DNA of 64,000 nt from DASZVB01 sp036272055 (lineage in GTDB: Bacteria > Myxococcota_A > Polyangia > Polyangiales > Polyangiaceae): contig DATAZL010000131.1 of NCBI GenBank assembly GCA_036272055.1, forward strand, positions 62,001-126,000, read 5' to 3'. A model generated the notes under the pieces. The model saw only the letters and a program-made list of their open reading frames with translations. It was not told the origin of the DNA and did no database searches. Positions 26,405 through 37,746 of the stretch are shown piece after piece (within the stretch, counting starts at the first letter, position 1; each line of letters begins with the position of its first letter). The translations under genes were made by a program, and so were the position numbers.

Positions 26405-27786
26405 GCGCTCGTGTAACGAGCCACGAGAACGGTGACGTCATCGTCTTGACGGTAGGTCCATTCACCCACCTTGCGCACGATGTGGTCACGGATCCGGGCG
26501 GGCGGCTCTTCGTGCACCTCCTCGATGGCGGCGCAGAGCCGGTGCATGTCGAACTGCTCACCGGCCTCGTTCATCGACTCGACGACGCCGTCGGTGAAGA
26601 GAACGAGGAGATCCCGGTGCTCCAGACGGAACGAATCGTCGGTCGTCAGGTCGCTCACGTCACCGACGATGCCCATCCACGGCCCCGTCGTCCGGATCCG
26701 CTCGAGGCGCCGGGCAGCACTCCGGTACACGAGGATGTCCTGGTGCGCTCCGGCGAAGACGATACGGCCGTCGCGGGCATAACGAAGTGCACAGAGTGTG
26801 ACGTAGTCGCGGCGCGACAGCCGCCGCGCGACGTTGTCGTAGATGACCCGGTTCAGAAGGACGAGCAGCTCGGTCGGCGAGGCGTCGGGGCGCGCCGCGA
26901 GGATGGCCGCGATCGCGCTCTGCACCATGAGCATGACGAGCCCCGCGTCGAGGCCGTGGCCCGAGACGTCGCCGACGGTGACGAAACCGCTGCCCCCTTC
27001 GAGGGGACGGATGTCGTAGTAGTCGCCTCCGACGTCCTCGGCGGGGAGCATCACCGGCGCGATGTCGAGCCCCTCGAGCGAAGGGTCGACCGGCAGGAGC
27101 GATGTCTGCACCCGCTGCGCGATGGCGAGCTCTTCTTGCATGCGGGCCGTCTTCACGGCGCTCTCGAGCAAGAGCTCCTGGGCACGCTTGCTCTCCGTGA
27201 TGTCGAACGCGACGCCCTGCAAGAACTGCGGGCGACCGCGCTCGTCCTTCACGAGGCGCGCCTCGCCGTGCACCCACACGACGTTGCCGTTCCGCGCCAT
27301 GAAGCGGCACTCCGCCTTGAACGGACCGCCCGTCTGCACGCCGCGAGTGAACTCGGCGTTCCACAGCACGCGATCGTCGGGGTGGAGCCGCGTGTACCAG
27401 AGGAACGGATCGGAGAGCCACTCCTCTTGTGAGTACCCGAGCATCTGCTCGATGTGTGAGCTCACGTACATCTCGTTGTCGCCCTCGCCGAGCACGGCCA
27501 TGAACGTGACGGCGGGGATCTGCTCCATCAGCGTGCGGAAGCGCATCTCGGCGGCCTTCAGCCGCTCCTCGATGCCACGCGGATCGGCGCCGATCGTCGT
27601 CCCGATCTCGTCCACCCACGTCAGGAGCTGGGCCGACGCGCCATCGGGGAAGAGCCCTTCCGCCATCTTCGCGAGGAGCGCCGCGGCTTCGAGCATCTCG
27701 GCCTCGCCGAGCGCGGGCGGCGGCTCGGTCGGCGAGCGCGTCTCCGGCCGTGGAAACGAGCTGCGAGTGACGGACGTCACGCGCAC
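26401..27786 (-). CDS. PAS - SpoIIE-type PP2C protein phosphatase
   Basis: A 461-residue soluble serine phosphatase. A PAS domain with PAC motif covers ~80-205 (FRTLMEQIPAVTFMAVLG ... VAFDITESKRAQELL). A short coiled helix (VKTARMQEELAIAQRVQTSL) links to a SpoIIE/RsbU catalytic domain at ~235-460. Metal-binding motifs are intact: DVGGDYYD, VGDVSGHGLDAGLVM, FTDGVVES and DDDVTVLVARY. Such enzymes remove phosphate from STAS-domain anti-sigma antagonists in partner-switching systems. The GTG start lies inside the end of hypB (10-bp overlap) and the stop overlaps the kinase fusion (GTGA), so it is probably translated from the hydrogenase transcript. A likely substrate is the STAS-like protein encoded at 38710, by analogy with RsbU/RsbV. 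Confidence 0.9.
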   Translation of the reverse strand: MRVTSVTRSSFPRPETRSPTEPPPALGEAEMLEAAALLAKMAEGLFPDGASAQLLTWVDEIGTTIGADPRGIEERLKAAEMRFRTLMEQIPAVTFMAVLGEGDNEMYVSSHIEQMLGYSQEEWLSDPFLWYTRLHPDDRVLWNAEFTRGVQTGGPFKAECRFMARNGNVVWVHGEARLVKDERGRPQFLQGVAFDITESKRAQELLLESAVKTARMQEELAIAQRVQTSLLPVDPSLEGLDIAPVMLPAEDVGGDYYDIRPLEGGSGFVTVGDVSGHGLDAGLVMLMVQSAIAAILAARPDASPTELLVLLNRVIYDNVARRLSRRDYVTLCALRYARDGRIVFAGAHQDILVYRSAARRLERIRTTGPWMGIVGDVSDLTTDDSFRLEHRDLLVLFTDGVVESMNEAGEQFDMHRLCAAIEEVHEEPPARIRDHIVRKVGEWTYRQDDDVTVLVARYTSA

Positions 27787-28574
27787 GCCTCCGCCATGCG
27801 GCCCGTCACGGTCCGGACGAGACGTCGTTCGAGCGCGTCGTAGAGCGCGCTCATTCCCTCGCCGGTCTTCGCCGACACCACGAACGTGACGGCGTCGGGC
27901 GCGACGCTCCGCACGAAGCGCCGCGCGACGTCGAGATCGAAATCGACGTACGGCAGGAGATCCGCCTTGTTGAAGATCACGACGTCACTGCCGCGAAACA
28001 GATACGGATACTTGAGCGGCTTGTCGGCCCCCTCCGTCACGCTGAGGATCGCGACCCGGACGTGCTCGCCGAGCGCGAAGAGCGCCGGGCAGACGAGATT
28101 TCCGACGTTCTCGATCGCCACGACGGAGCCCGGCTCCGGCGCGAGCTCGCCGAGCCCTCTCGCCACCATGCGCGCGTCGAGGTGACAGCCGGTGCCGGTG
28201 TTGATCTGCACCGCACGCGCGCCGGCGTTGCGGATCCGCGCCGCGTCGTTGTCCGTCGCCTGATCGCCCTGCACGACGGAGAGAGCGAAGCGTCCCCGCG
28301 TGTCCGCGATGGTCCGCTCGAGCAGCGTCGTCTTGCCGGAGCCCGGCGAGCTCATCAGGTTCAACGCGACGATGCGCATGTGGTCGAGCCACGCGCGATT
28401 TCTGTTCGCGATGAGCCGATTACTACGGAGCAGGTCTTGCTCGAGCCGGAGCAGGCGCCTGTCCGGAGCTCGATCTGGGGGGCTCCCATCTCGACGCGAA
28501 GCACCGGCGGCTCGACGTTGCCCGTCCTTTTTCGCCGTGCCCTTGCCGGCGGAGCAGCCGCAAGTGACGCACAT
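27777..28574 (-). CDS. hypB: Hydrogenase nickel incorporation GTPase HypB
   Basis: Delivers nickel to the hydrogenase large subunit together with HypA, using GTP hydrolysis. The ATG at 28574 gives 265 residues beginning MCVTCGCSAGKG, which includes the N-terminal CxxCGC metal site of HypB. The P-loop is SSPGSGKTTL, followed by the metal-site segment GTGCHLDARM, the switch region (GSVVAIENVGNLVCPA) and the base-recognition motif NKADLLPY. There is no His-rich nickel-storage stretch. The start overlaps the hypA stop by one base (TGATG), and the 3' end overlaps the phosphatase gene by 10 bp. Confidence 0.95.
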   Translation of the reverse strand: MCVTCGCSAGKGTAKKDGQRRAAGASRRDGSPPDRAPDRRLLRLEQDLLRSNRLIANRNRAWLDHMRIVALNLMSSPGSGKTTLLERTIADTRGRFALSVVQGDQATDNDAARIRNAGARAVQINTGTGCHLDARMVARGLGELAPEPGSVVAIENVGNLVCPALFALGEHVRVAILSVTEGADKPLKYPYLFRGSDVVIFNKADLLPYVDFDLDVARRFVRSVAPDAVTFVVSAKTGEGMSALYDALERRLVRTVTGRMAEACA

Positions 28575-28903
28575 CAGACGAGCTCCACTTCGACGATCCG
28601 GAGCTCGTCTCCGGCGAGCCAGTCGAGGTCGCTGCCGCCACAGGCGCACTGTCCGAAGGGACGCTCCAGCACGAGCTCCGCCGCGCAGGCGCGGCAGCGT
28701 GCGCGCCCCGGCGTCCGGCGAATATCGAGCGTCGCGCCCTCGATCGGCGTGCCCTCCGTCGTCAGATCGAAGCAGAAGCGGAGCGAGTCGGGGAGCACCG
28801 CCGTGAGCGCGCCGACCTCGAGCACGACGCGCTTCACGCGCGCGCCGCCGGCGCGCTCCGCGACGGAGTCGACGACCTCCATGGCGAGCCCGAGCTCATG
28901 CAT
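28574..28903 (-). CDS. hypA: Hydrogenase nickel metallochaperone HypA
   Basis: A 109-residue protein that binds Ni at its N-terminus and passes it to the hydrogenase with HypB. It starts MHELGLAMEVVDSV; the M-H-E triad is the nickel ligand set of the family. The structural zinc site is CRAC (C-x2-C) followed by CACGGSD, in which the second pair is spaced C-x-C instead of the usual C-x2-C. The 8-bp overlap with the protease gene and 1-bp overlap with hypB place it in the same translational unit. Confidence 0.95.
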   Translation of the reverse strand: MHELGLAMEVVDSVAERAGGARVKRVVLEVGALTAVLPDSLRFCFDLTTEGTPIEGATLDIRRTPGRARCRACAAELVLERPFGQCACGGSDLDWLAGDELRIVEVELV

Positions 28904-29414
28904 GGGCGTGCTCCGTGGTCGTCGCTTTCGCCGGCCGGCGGAGCTCGTCGAGCAGCTCGTCGAGGAGCTCGAGCGCCGGCTCGACGGCCGAGGTCACCTC
29001 CGCGCTCAGCTCGAAGAGCGGCTCGTCGAGCGTCCCGAGGCGCGCGGGCTCGCACCCGAGCACGCGCACGACGGGGGGCGTTGCGCCGAGGGCCTTCGCC
29101 GCGGCGAGCACGCGCACCGGGTTCATGTCGTGGGCGTCGAACAGCGACGCTTCGAGCGCGCTCGCGACGGTCGGCTCGAGGACGTAGAGGGTCCCCGGCG
29201 CGCGGCCACGCGGCGTCGCGTCGACGAGGACGGCCGCGTCGTAACCGTCGAGCAACGCATACGTCAGATCGATACCGCGGATCCCCGCGTCCATCAGTGT
29301 CACGCCGTCGGGTAACGGCCGCTCCGCGCGTTTCCTGACGACCTCGACGCCGAAGCCGTCGTCTCCCATGAAGACGTTGCCGATGCCGGCCACGAGGATG
29401 CGCGGCGACGTCAT
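28896..29414 (-). CDS. [NiFe] hydrogenase maturation endopeptidase
   Basis: A 172-residue HyaD/HybD-family protease that trims the C-terminal peptide from the large subunit after nickel insertion. Family marks are the N-terminal ILVAGIGNVFMGDDGFGVEVV, with the Asp/Glu nickel-sensing position at G-D-D, and MDAGIRGIDLTYALLDGYDAAVLVDA with its second metal-binding Asp. The large subunit at 32484 has a matching 22-residue extension after its last metal-binding motif. The gene overlaps hypA by 8 bp. The C-terminus carries a short His-rich tail (TTTEHAHA). Confidence 0.93.
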   Translation of the reverse strand: MTSPRILVAGIGNVFMGDDGFGVEVVRKRAERPLPDGVTLMDAGIRGIDLTYALLDGYDAAVLVDATPRGRAPGTLYVLEPTVASALEASLFDAHDMNPVRVLAAAKALGATPPVVRVLGCEPARLGTLDEPLFELSAEVTSAVEPALELLDELLDELRRPAKATTTEHAHA

Positions 29415-30700
29415 GAGGCCCGCTCGAGCTCCTCTACAGTAAAGAAGAACCGGTGCCCGGGGAGCCCGAGTCGTCCGAGATCCTGCCCGGGGTCGTCGTC
29501 CACCGTGACGGTGTAGAGCACCCGCCCCTCCACGTCCTGCTCGATCCCGAGCACCGTCGCGGCCTGCCCCGCGAGCGCCAGATCGAACACGTCCCCGCCC
29601 CGCGCCGGCCGCAGCACGACGCGATCGCCTGGCGAGTACCGAGCGCGCGAATGCGTCACGCCGTCGCGAGTCGTCATGCCGTCGCGAGTCGTCGCACCGT
29701 CGCGGGTCGTCGCACCGTCGCGGGTCGTCGTTGGGGCGGCGAGGGTGCAGACGCCGTGGAGGGCGAGGAGCTCGTCTTCACCGAGTGCCTCGGTGCGTTC
29801 GAGGAGAGCGCGCGCTCGGGGGTCGGTGCGAATCACCTCGCGCTTTTCGGCGTCGCTCAGGGTGAGGATTCGTAGGCTCAGGATCTCGTCTATCTCGGTG
29901 GCGTCGAAGAGATCCCCGGGGCTCGCCGACGCGACGCTCGGATGATCGGCCAGGACGATGGGCGACGAGAGCATGGTGTCGGCGCGTGACGGCTCGCCGA
30001 CCAGCACCGGCCAGGAGCCGACCGACGTGCAGGCGCGCGCGTGCACCGCGAGCGCCGACGGCGAATCCGTCTGCGAGACGAATCGGCCGTCGCGGCACGA
30101 CATCAAGGTGTGCACCGAGGAGAGCGCGTGGAGCTCCGCCTGGGCGCGATCCGTCGCGACCGATGGCGCGTCGCTCGCGTTCTCTACCGACACCGAGAGC
30201 TTCCAGACCGACGGCGCGAGCTCCGTCGCGGAAACGCTGACCACGGCGGTGACCGTCGTTCCTGCGCGCACGAAGCCGGCGTCCGTCGTCGCGGGCGCGT
30301 CGAATGCCACCTCGAGACGGCACGGCACCGCGGCGATCGCCGGCAAGGCCAGCTCGCCCACGTCGATGCTGCGCTCGAGCGCCTCGTTCCACGGCAAGGA
30401 CGACTCGCCGTCGTCATCGTGCGAGCGCCCGTCGTTCGGCGGCGCGCCGCTGCCGGTGCGAGCAACGAGCTGAAGGAACTTCGCGACGACGCGGACCGCG
30501 GGCGACGCACCGGTGACGAGACACTCCGTCACGGTGCGGCTCGCATCGTTCTCGCGCACCGCCTTGCAGAACCCCTCCGGATAGAGCGTCCCGAACGCCC
30601 AGCGCCGCTGGTTCTTCAGGCTCGACGCTCGGTATGGGTAGAGCACGTAGCCCTCGAAGAGGAGGGCGCGCGCGATGCGCTCCGCGGCTTCGAAGCTCAC
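29411..30700 (-). CDS. Hydrogenase-cluster protein of unknown function
   Basis: A 429-residue protein from a GTG at 30700. The N-terminal ~80 residues (ALLFEGYVLYPYRASSLKNQ, then WAFGTLYPEGFCKA) and the middle region are not recognised. The C-terminal ~70 residues (YSPGDRVVLRPARGGDVFDL ... GHRFFFTVEELE) look like a small SH3-like barrel of the type seen at the end of the nitrile hydratase beta subunit. A repeated TTRDGA stretch, encoded by an 18-bp tandem repeat at 29661-29732, separates the two. GTGA-type overlaps on both sides tie it to the hydrogenase operon, so a role in assembly or as an accessory subunit is likely, but this is inferred only from position. Confidence 0.75.
   Translation of the reverse strand: MSFEAAERIARALLFEGYVLYPYRASSLKNQRRWAFGTLYPEGFCKAVRENDASRTVTECLVTGASPAVRVVAKFLQLVARTGSGAPPNDGRSHDDDGESSLPWNEALERSIDVGELALPAIAAVPCRLEVAFDAPATTDAGFVRAGTTVTAVVSVSATELAPSVWKLSVSVENASDAPSVATDRAQAELHALSSVHTLMSCRDGRFVSQTDSPSALAVHARACTSVGSWPVLVGEPSRADTMLSSPIVLADHPSVASASPGDLFDATEIDEILSLRILTLSDAEKREVIRTDPRARALLERTEALGEDELLALHGVCTLAAPTTTRDGATTRDGATTRDGMTTRDGVTHSRARYSPGDRVVLRPARGGDVFDLALAGQAATVLGIEQDVEGRVLYTVTVDDDPGQDLGRLGLPGHRFFFTVEELERAS
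29661..29732. repeat. Four tandem 18-bp units inside the hydrogenase-cluster gene
   Basis: Units begin at 29661, 29679, 29697 and 29715 with the pattern CCGTCGCGRGTCGTCRYN. The repeat keeps the reading frame and encodes about four T-T-R-D-G-A/M/V units on the minus strand. Copy number probably varies between strains, changing linker length by six residues at a time. Confidence 0.8.
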
Positions 30701-31338
30701 GCGACGCGCTCCTCTCCAGCAGCGGCGAGGAGCGCGTTCACGGCCTCGTCGATCGTACGGAGACCCGCGCTCCGCCGGTAAGCGTCGAGGCGCTCGAAGA
30801 CGTCGCGGCCCAGGCCGACCACGGCGCCGCCGGGAAAGTGCGCGTCGATGACGTCTTTGAAGAGCGCGAGCGGGATGACACACGTCGTCTCGCGGTCCCA
30901 CGGGATGGGAACGACGCGGAGCCCGGTGCTCGAGCGCTGGAACACGGTGCCGCTGAACTGCACGGTGAGCGGCACGTTCCCGCCGCGCAGACCGTGAAGG
31001 TAACGAAACGCGGACGCGGCCAGGTCGTAGCTGCACGGTAGGACGACCTCGGCCGTGGCGGCGTCGGTGAAGGACGGGACGAGTGACGTGGTCTGCGCCC
31101 AGAGCAGGCTTTTCGGCGAGCGCGCCCAGACGTCGTCGCCGCCGAAGAGCTCGCGGAGCCGCTCGCGCTCGGCCGCGTCGTGGGAGCGCCGCGACGCCTC
31201 GATGCGCACCGACGCACGGAGCAGCACGCCGTCGAGTTCCATGCCGGGCGCGGCGATCGCCACGGTGAGAGCAATGGACGGGCTCGCCGCGTGCTCGACG
31301 GCCGCGGCGCGGACCACCTCGAATACGAGGTCACCCAT
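30697..31338 (-). CDS. DUF6084-type hydrogenase-associated protein
   Basis: The ATG at 31338 gives 213 residues starting MGDLVFEVVRAAAVEHAASP. The sequence MELDGVLLRASVRIEASRR, then WAQTTSLVPSFTDAATAEVVLPCSYD and later NVPLTVQFSGTVFQ-x-x-x-x-x-L-R-V-V-P-I-P-W, matches the DUF6084 family as I recall it. That family occurs almost only beside group 1h [NiFe] hydrogenases. Its biochemical role is not established. It overlaps the next gene by four bases (GTGA) and the upstream DUF5947 gene by eight. The protein is soluble, with no signal peptide. Confidence 0.8.
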   Translation of the reverse strand: MGDLVFEVVRAAAVEHAASPSIALTVAIAAPGMELDGVLLRASVRIEASRRSHDAAERERLRELFGGDDVWARSPKSLLWAQTTSLVPSFTDAATAEVVLPCSYDLAASAFRYLHGLRGGNVPLTVQFSGTVFQRSSTGLRVVPIPWDRETTCVIPLALFKDVIDAHFPGGAVVGLGRDVFERLDAYRRSAGLRTIDEAVNALLAAAGEERVA

Positions 31339-31939
31339 GGCCGCCTCCGTCGAGGCCGCCGAGGCCGTCGAGGAATCGCATCGCGGAGGCGAACGCCGTG
31401 CCGCGGGCGGCGCCGCCGGCGCGGAGCAACCCGACGAAGCGATAACAGACGTCGAGGGACGCCACGAAGCACCGGGTGCGACCACCTAGGTAGTCGATAA
31501 GCAGCCCCTCGGCGTCCGGAGCGACGGACAGCGCGGTCCGCTCCGCGAGCGCGTCCCAGGCCGCGCGAGGGACGACCGACTCGGTCGCACCGTGACTCGT
31601 CGGGTACGTCGCGAAGACGCGCGCGTGCACGTCGCTCGGCGCGAGAAACGCGAGCCGTACAGGGATCTCGAGGGCACGAAAGTCGTCTTCGACGAGCTCC
31701 ACGCCGGCGGCGCGGGTCGCGCGCGAGTGGAGGCTCCGGTAACGGCCCGCCGTCCCTTCCGGGAAGAGGAACGAGCACGCGATGCACGCGCACGCTATGC
31801 GGCGCGGCTCGGGTTCGTAGAGGTGCGCGTGTGACTCCGCGACGGGGGCGTTGCAGAGATCGCAACGTGACTCCGGCTCGGGACGCCGCGCGAAGTTGCG
31901 GAGCGCCGAGACGGCGCGGCCTGTGTCGTGGCTCATCAT
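31331..31939 (-). CDS. DUF5947-type hydrogenase-associated protein
   Basis: A 202-residue soluble protein. Two cysteine pairs near the N-terminus (CDLCNAPVAESHAHLY and CACIACSFLF) look like a zinc or iron-sulfur site. The middle has R-Y-R-S-L-H-S-R and RLAFLAPSDVHARVFATYP, typical of DUF5947, a family that travels with group 1h hydrogenases. The function is not established; a role in assembly or electron transfer is plausible from the Cys pairs. It overlaps the NifU-like gene by four bases (ATGA) and the DUF6084 gene by eight. Confidence 0.8.
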   Translation of the reverse strand: MMSHDTGRAVSALRNFARRPEPESRCDLCNAPVAESHAHLYEPEPRRIACACIACSFLFPEGTAGRYRSLHSRATRAAGVELVEDDFRALEIPVRLAFLAPSDVHARVFATYPTSHGATESVVPRAAWDALAERTALSVAPDAEGLLIDYLGGRTRCFVASLDVCYRFVGLLRAGGAARGTAFASAMRFLDGLGGLDGGGHG

Positions 31940-32487
31940 CGCGCGCCCCCTGCCCCGGCCCTGAGCCGCGAGAGCGGCACCAGGTTCGGCGCGGCGTTCG
32001 CGCGCGGGTCCGGCTCGAAGTGCTTCTCGACGTGGAGCGTCGCGTCGGGTGCGTACTCGCAGACGAGCCGCTCCGCCGTCTTCACGAGGAGCTCCGCGCT
32101 CTGCCCGGAGCCGCTCACCGACACCACGACGTCGGCGCCGTCGGCGCGGACCAGCGACGCCTCTGCGCGACCGCCGGCCACGTCGTTCGCTTCACGGAGC
32201 GCGCGCTGGACGCGCGCCTCGACGGACTCCGGATGCAGATCGTGCATCGCGAGGAGGCTCGCGACGGCGGGCCGTGAACGGACGATGCGGACGAGCTCCG
32301 GCGCGCCGCTCGTTCCGCCGGTTTCGAGCGCCGCGATGAGCTCCCCCAACCCAATTCGATGCACGTCGAGGAGCGCGCGAACGAGGTCGCGAACGAGCGG
32401 CAAGCTGTCCTTCGCGCACTCCGTCTCGGCGCGCTGGACGAGCTCCTCGATACGGCCCATGCCGGCGTCGAAGTCGTCTGCGCTCAT
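31936..32487 (-). CDS. NifU-domain-like hydrogenase-cluster protein lacking the CxxC motif
   Basis: The ATG at 32487 gives 183 residues. The first ~75 residues are helical (RIEELVQRAETECAKDSLPL), and residues ~80-165 resemble a NifU C-terminal domain: LHPESVEARVQRALRE, then VVVSVSGSGQSAELLVKTAE and VCEYAPDATLHVEKHF. In true NifU scaffolds the loop after the central strand carries C-x2-C that binds an iron-sulfur cluster; here it reads SGSGQS, with no Cys. NifU-like proteins are known companions of group 1h hydrogenases. Loss of the Cys pair suggests a structural or docking role. ATGA overlaps on both sides place it within the operon. Confidence 0.65.
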   Translation of the reverse strand: MSADDFDAGMGRIEELVQRAETECAKDSLPLVRDLVRALLDVHRIGLGELIAALETGGTSGAPELVRIVRSRPAVASLLAMHDLHPESVEARVQRALREANDVAGGRAEASLVRADGADVVVSVSGSGQSAELLVKTAERLVCEYAPDATLHVEKHFEPDPRANAAPNLVPLSRLRAGAGGAR

Positions 32488-34242
32488 GTGAGCGTCGCTC
32501 CGAACGTCGGCGAGTGCCGCACGGTGAGCTCCTTGCCCTCGCCGAGGTACATGTGCACGCCGCACGGCAGGCACGGATCGAAGCTCCGCACGGTGCGCAT
32601 GATGTCGATGCCCTTGAAGTCCTCGCGACTGCTCTCCTCGAAGAGGGGCGTCCCCATCACGGCGTCCTCGTAGGGGCCGCGGGTGCCGAACGAGTCGCGC
32701 GGGCTCGCGTTCCACGGCGTCGGCGGATAGGGATGGTAATTCGCGATCTTCTTCCCGCGAATGACGAGGTGATGCGACAGGATGCCGCGCACCGCCTCGT
32801 GGAAGCCGCAGCCGATCGCCTCGTCGGGCACCTCGAAGGGCACCGACGTCTGGGTGCGGCCGGCGTGGATCTCCGCCATGGCCCGCTCGAGGAAGTAGAA
32901 CGCCGCGGCGGCTGAATAGGCCTGAAAATAGGTGCGCGCGCGGTTTCGCTCGAGGGTGTTGCTCCACTTCGGGATGCGCCACTCGAACTCCACCTCCGGC
33001 TTGTTCATCGTCCTCGGGAGGTTGATCTTGACGCTGTGACCAGTCGACTTGACGTATCCGATGTCGACGCGGCCGGCGAGCGCGGTCGTCCAGAGCCGCG
33101 CCAGGGGGCCGCCGCCGGTGTCGAGCGCGAGGTGATCGCCGGTCCGCTTGTCGAGATAGCGCGGCGACATGACCCAGGTGTACTTCCCGGAGAGATCGCG
33201 CTTCTGCGGGCGCGGCAAGGTCGTCTGGTTCCAGGGGTGACGCGCGTCGATGGGGTTGCCGAGCGGGTCCTGCTTCACGAAGAGCTCGCCGCCCTGCCAG
33301 TCGTCGTAAAACGAGCTCCCGAGGAGGATACGGATCGCGAGATTGATCTCGACGAGATCGGTCGTGATGAGCTCCCCGTCGACTATGACGCCGGGAGTGA
33401 CGTACATGTCGCGGCCCCAGTTCGACATGGTCTCGTAGCGAAAATCGCACGTCTCCGGGTTCTGGAACGAACCCCAGCAGCCGAGCAGGATGCGCCGATT
33501 TCCGACCATCTCGTAGCCGGGGAGCGCCTCGTAGAAGAAGTCGAAGAGATCGTCGTGGAGGGGCACGACCCGCTTCATGAACTCGACGTACTTCACGAGT
33601 CGCGTCAGGTAATCGGTGAGGAGCTGCACGGTGGGCACGGTGCCGACGCCGCCCGGGTAGAGCGTCGAGGGGTGCACGTGACGCCCCTCCATCAGGCAGA
33701 ACATCTCGCGCGTGAGACGGCTCATCGCGAGCGCTTCACGGTACATCTCCCCGCTGAAGGGGTTCAGCGCCTGCATGATGGCGGCGATGGTGGCGTAACC
33801 GTGGTCGGCTGCGTGCGGCGCGGCCGTCTTCTCGGCGAGCGCGTACACGGAGGGGTTCGTCGCGCGGACCATCTTCTCGCAGAAGTCCACGCCGACGAGA
33901 TTATCCTGGAAGAGATTGTGGTCGAACATGTACTCGGCGGCCTCGCCGAGGTTCACGAGCCACTCCGCGATGTGCGGCGGCTTGATGCCGTAGGCCATGT
34001 TCTGCGCGTACACCGAGCACGTCGCGTGATTGTCGCCGCAGATGCCGCAAATGCGGCTCGTGATGAAGTGGGAGTCCCGCGGGTCCTTCCCCTTCATGAA
34101 CACGCTGTAGCCGCGGAAGATGGACGACGTGCTCCAGCAATCCGAGACGACCCGCTTGCCGAAGTCGATCTTCGTGTGGATCCCGAGGCTCCCGACGATA
34201 CGCGTGATGGGGTCCCACGACATATCGACGAGATCATTGCCG

Positions 34243-34250
<8 letters not shown>
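32484..34250 (-). CDS. hhyL: Group 1h [NiFe] hydrogenase large subunit
   Basis: The 588-residue catalytic subunit binds the Ni-Fe(CN)2CO centre and oxidises H2. The L1 motif SRICGICGDNHATCS supplies Cys68 and Cys71; the C-terminal motif DPCLPCGVH supplies Cys560 and Cys563. A 22-residue extension follows His566, the usual site of maturation cleavage. The L1 form with G-D-N-H-A-T-C-S is that of the group 1h (formerly group 5) high-affinity enzymes that oxidise atmospheric H2 in Actinobacteria, Acidobacteria and others. The ATG at 34250 overlaps the end of the small-subunit gene by 8 bp, and its stop overlaps the NifU-like start by four. Subgroup assignment is from motifs, not from a tree. Confidence 0.96.
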
Positions 34251-35271
<1,021 letters not shown>

Positions 35272-35285
35272 GGCGCCCTCCGAGC

Positions 35286-36358
35286 TCAGCAGATCCTCGG
35301 GAGCTGTTCGCCGGAGAGGAGCGCGACCACGCGCTCGCCGCCGCTCACCGATTTCAACGAGACGATACCTGGACGCTCGGCGGTGACGCGGCCGATGACG
35401 GCCGCGTCGCGGCCGAGGGGATGGCCCTGCATCGCCGCGAGCACGCGCCCTGCGTCGTCGGCACCGACGATCGCGACCAGCCGGCCTTCGCAGGCGACGT
35501 AGAGCGGGTCGAGGCCGAGCAGCTCGCACGCGCCGCGCACCTCGGGACGGAGCGGAATGTCGCTCTCGCGAAGGGAGATGCCGACCCGTGACGCCGCGGC
35601 GATCTCGTTCAGCGCGCTGGAGAGCCCGCCGCGGGTCGGATCGCGCATGCACCGCACCTCGGTCGAGGCGTCGAGCACGGCGCGCGCGAGGCCGTGGAGC
35701 GCCGCGCTGTCGCTCTCGAGCGCCGTCTCGAGCTCGATGCCCTGCCGCGACGCGAGGATCGCGATGCCGTGATCGCCGAGCGGGCCCGAGACCACGACGC
35801 GATCGCCCGGGCGCGCGAGCGTCGCAGAGAGGTGCACGCCGTCGGGAACGACGCCCACGCCGGTCGTCGTGATGAACACGCCGTCGGCCTTGCCGCGATC
35901 GACGACCTTGGTGTCGCCCGCGACGAGGCGGACGGGCACGGCGTCACAAGCGCGGCGCATCGACTCCACGAGCCGGCGGAGAAGAGCCGTGGAGAGACCC
36001 TCCTCGAGGATGAACGACGCGGTGATGTAGAGCGGGCGCGCGCCGCCGACGGCGAGGTCGTTGACGGTGCCGTGGATCGATAGACTGCCGATGTCGCCTC
36101 CCGGAAACACGAGGGGCGACACGACGAACGAGTCGGTCGTGATCGCGAGTCGCCCCGACGTCGGGAGCGGCACGACGGCCTGGTCCTCCTGCGCGAGCTC
36201 CGGCCCTTGCCCGAGCGCCGGCAAGAATACCGTCTCGAGGAGCTCGCGACTCAGACGGCCGCCGCTGCCGTGCCCGAGGACGATCGCGTCGTAGCGCGAT
36301 GCGGGTATCGGACAAGACGCATCGAAACTGACCGTGTCGCGCGCGCGCGCGGCGTCGC

Positions 36359-36362
<4 letters not shown>
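35286..36362 (-). CDS. hypE: Hydrogenase maturation protein HypE
   Basis: Dehydrates the thiocarboxamide on its own C-terminal Cys to a thiocyanate, giving the cyanide ligands of the Ni-Fe site. The 358-residue length is normal and the C-terminus is LPRIC, with the essential last cysteine. The PurM-like ATP-binding fold shows LGHGSGGRLSRELL, ITTDSFVVSPLVFPGGDIG, VNDLAVGGARPLYIT and MRDPTRGGLSSALNEIA. It starts at a GTG overlapping the hypD stop (GTGA). Its usual partner HypF, which loads the carbamoyl group, is not encoded in the window. Confidence 0.96.
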
Positions 36363-37488
<1,126 letters not shown>

Positions 37489-37492
<4 letters not shown>

Positions 37493-37728
37493 GCCGTGAG
37501 CTCCTCGGGTTCGAGCTCCTTCAGGAGCTCGAAGACGCGCATCGCCTCTTCTTCGTCGATGCGGCTCAGCGCGAACCCGACGTGAACGAGCACGTAGTCA
37601 CCAGGAACGGCGTCTTGCAGGCACTCGAGGCACACGGCGCGTGACACGCCGCCGAAGCTCACCTTGCCCATCCGCACGTCGCCATCGACGAACACCTCCG
37701 TGAGTAGGCCGGGGACGGCGAGGCACAT
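37489..37728 (-). CDS. hypC: Hydrogenase maturation chaperone HypC
   Basis: A 79-residue chaperone that carries the Fe(CN)2CO group between HypD and the large subunit. The ATG at 37728 gives MCLAVPGLL, with the essential Cys at position 2 and the family's M-C-L-A-x-P. DYVLVHVGFALSRIDEEEA is the conserved C-terminal half. An upstream in-frame ATG would bury the essential Cys inside and reach into the ~49-bp repeat element, so it was rejected. This is the first gene of the long hydrogenase operon; the promoter should lie between 37729 and about 38100. Confidence 0.95.
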
Positions 37729-37746
37729 CTCAGCGCTTCTCCACGA

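Noticed and set aside
29661..29732. Short regular repeats that could suggest a CRISPR array
   Set aside because: The units are contiguous with no spacers and keep the reading frame; they are coding tandem repeats.
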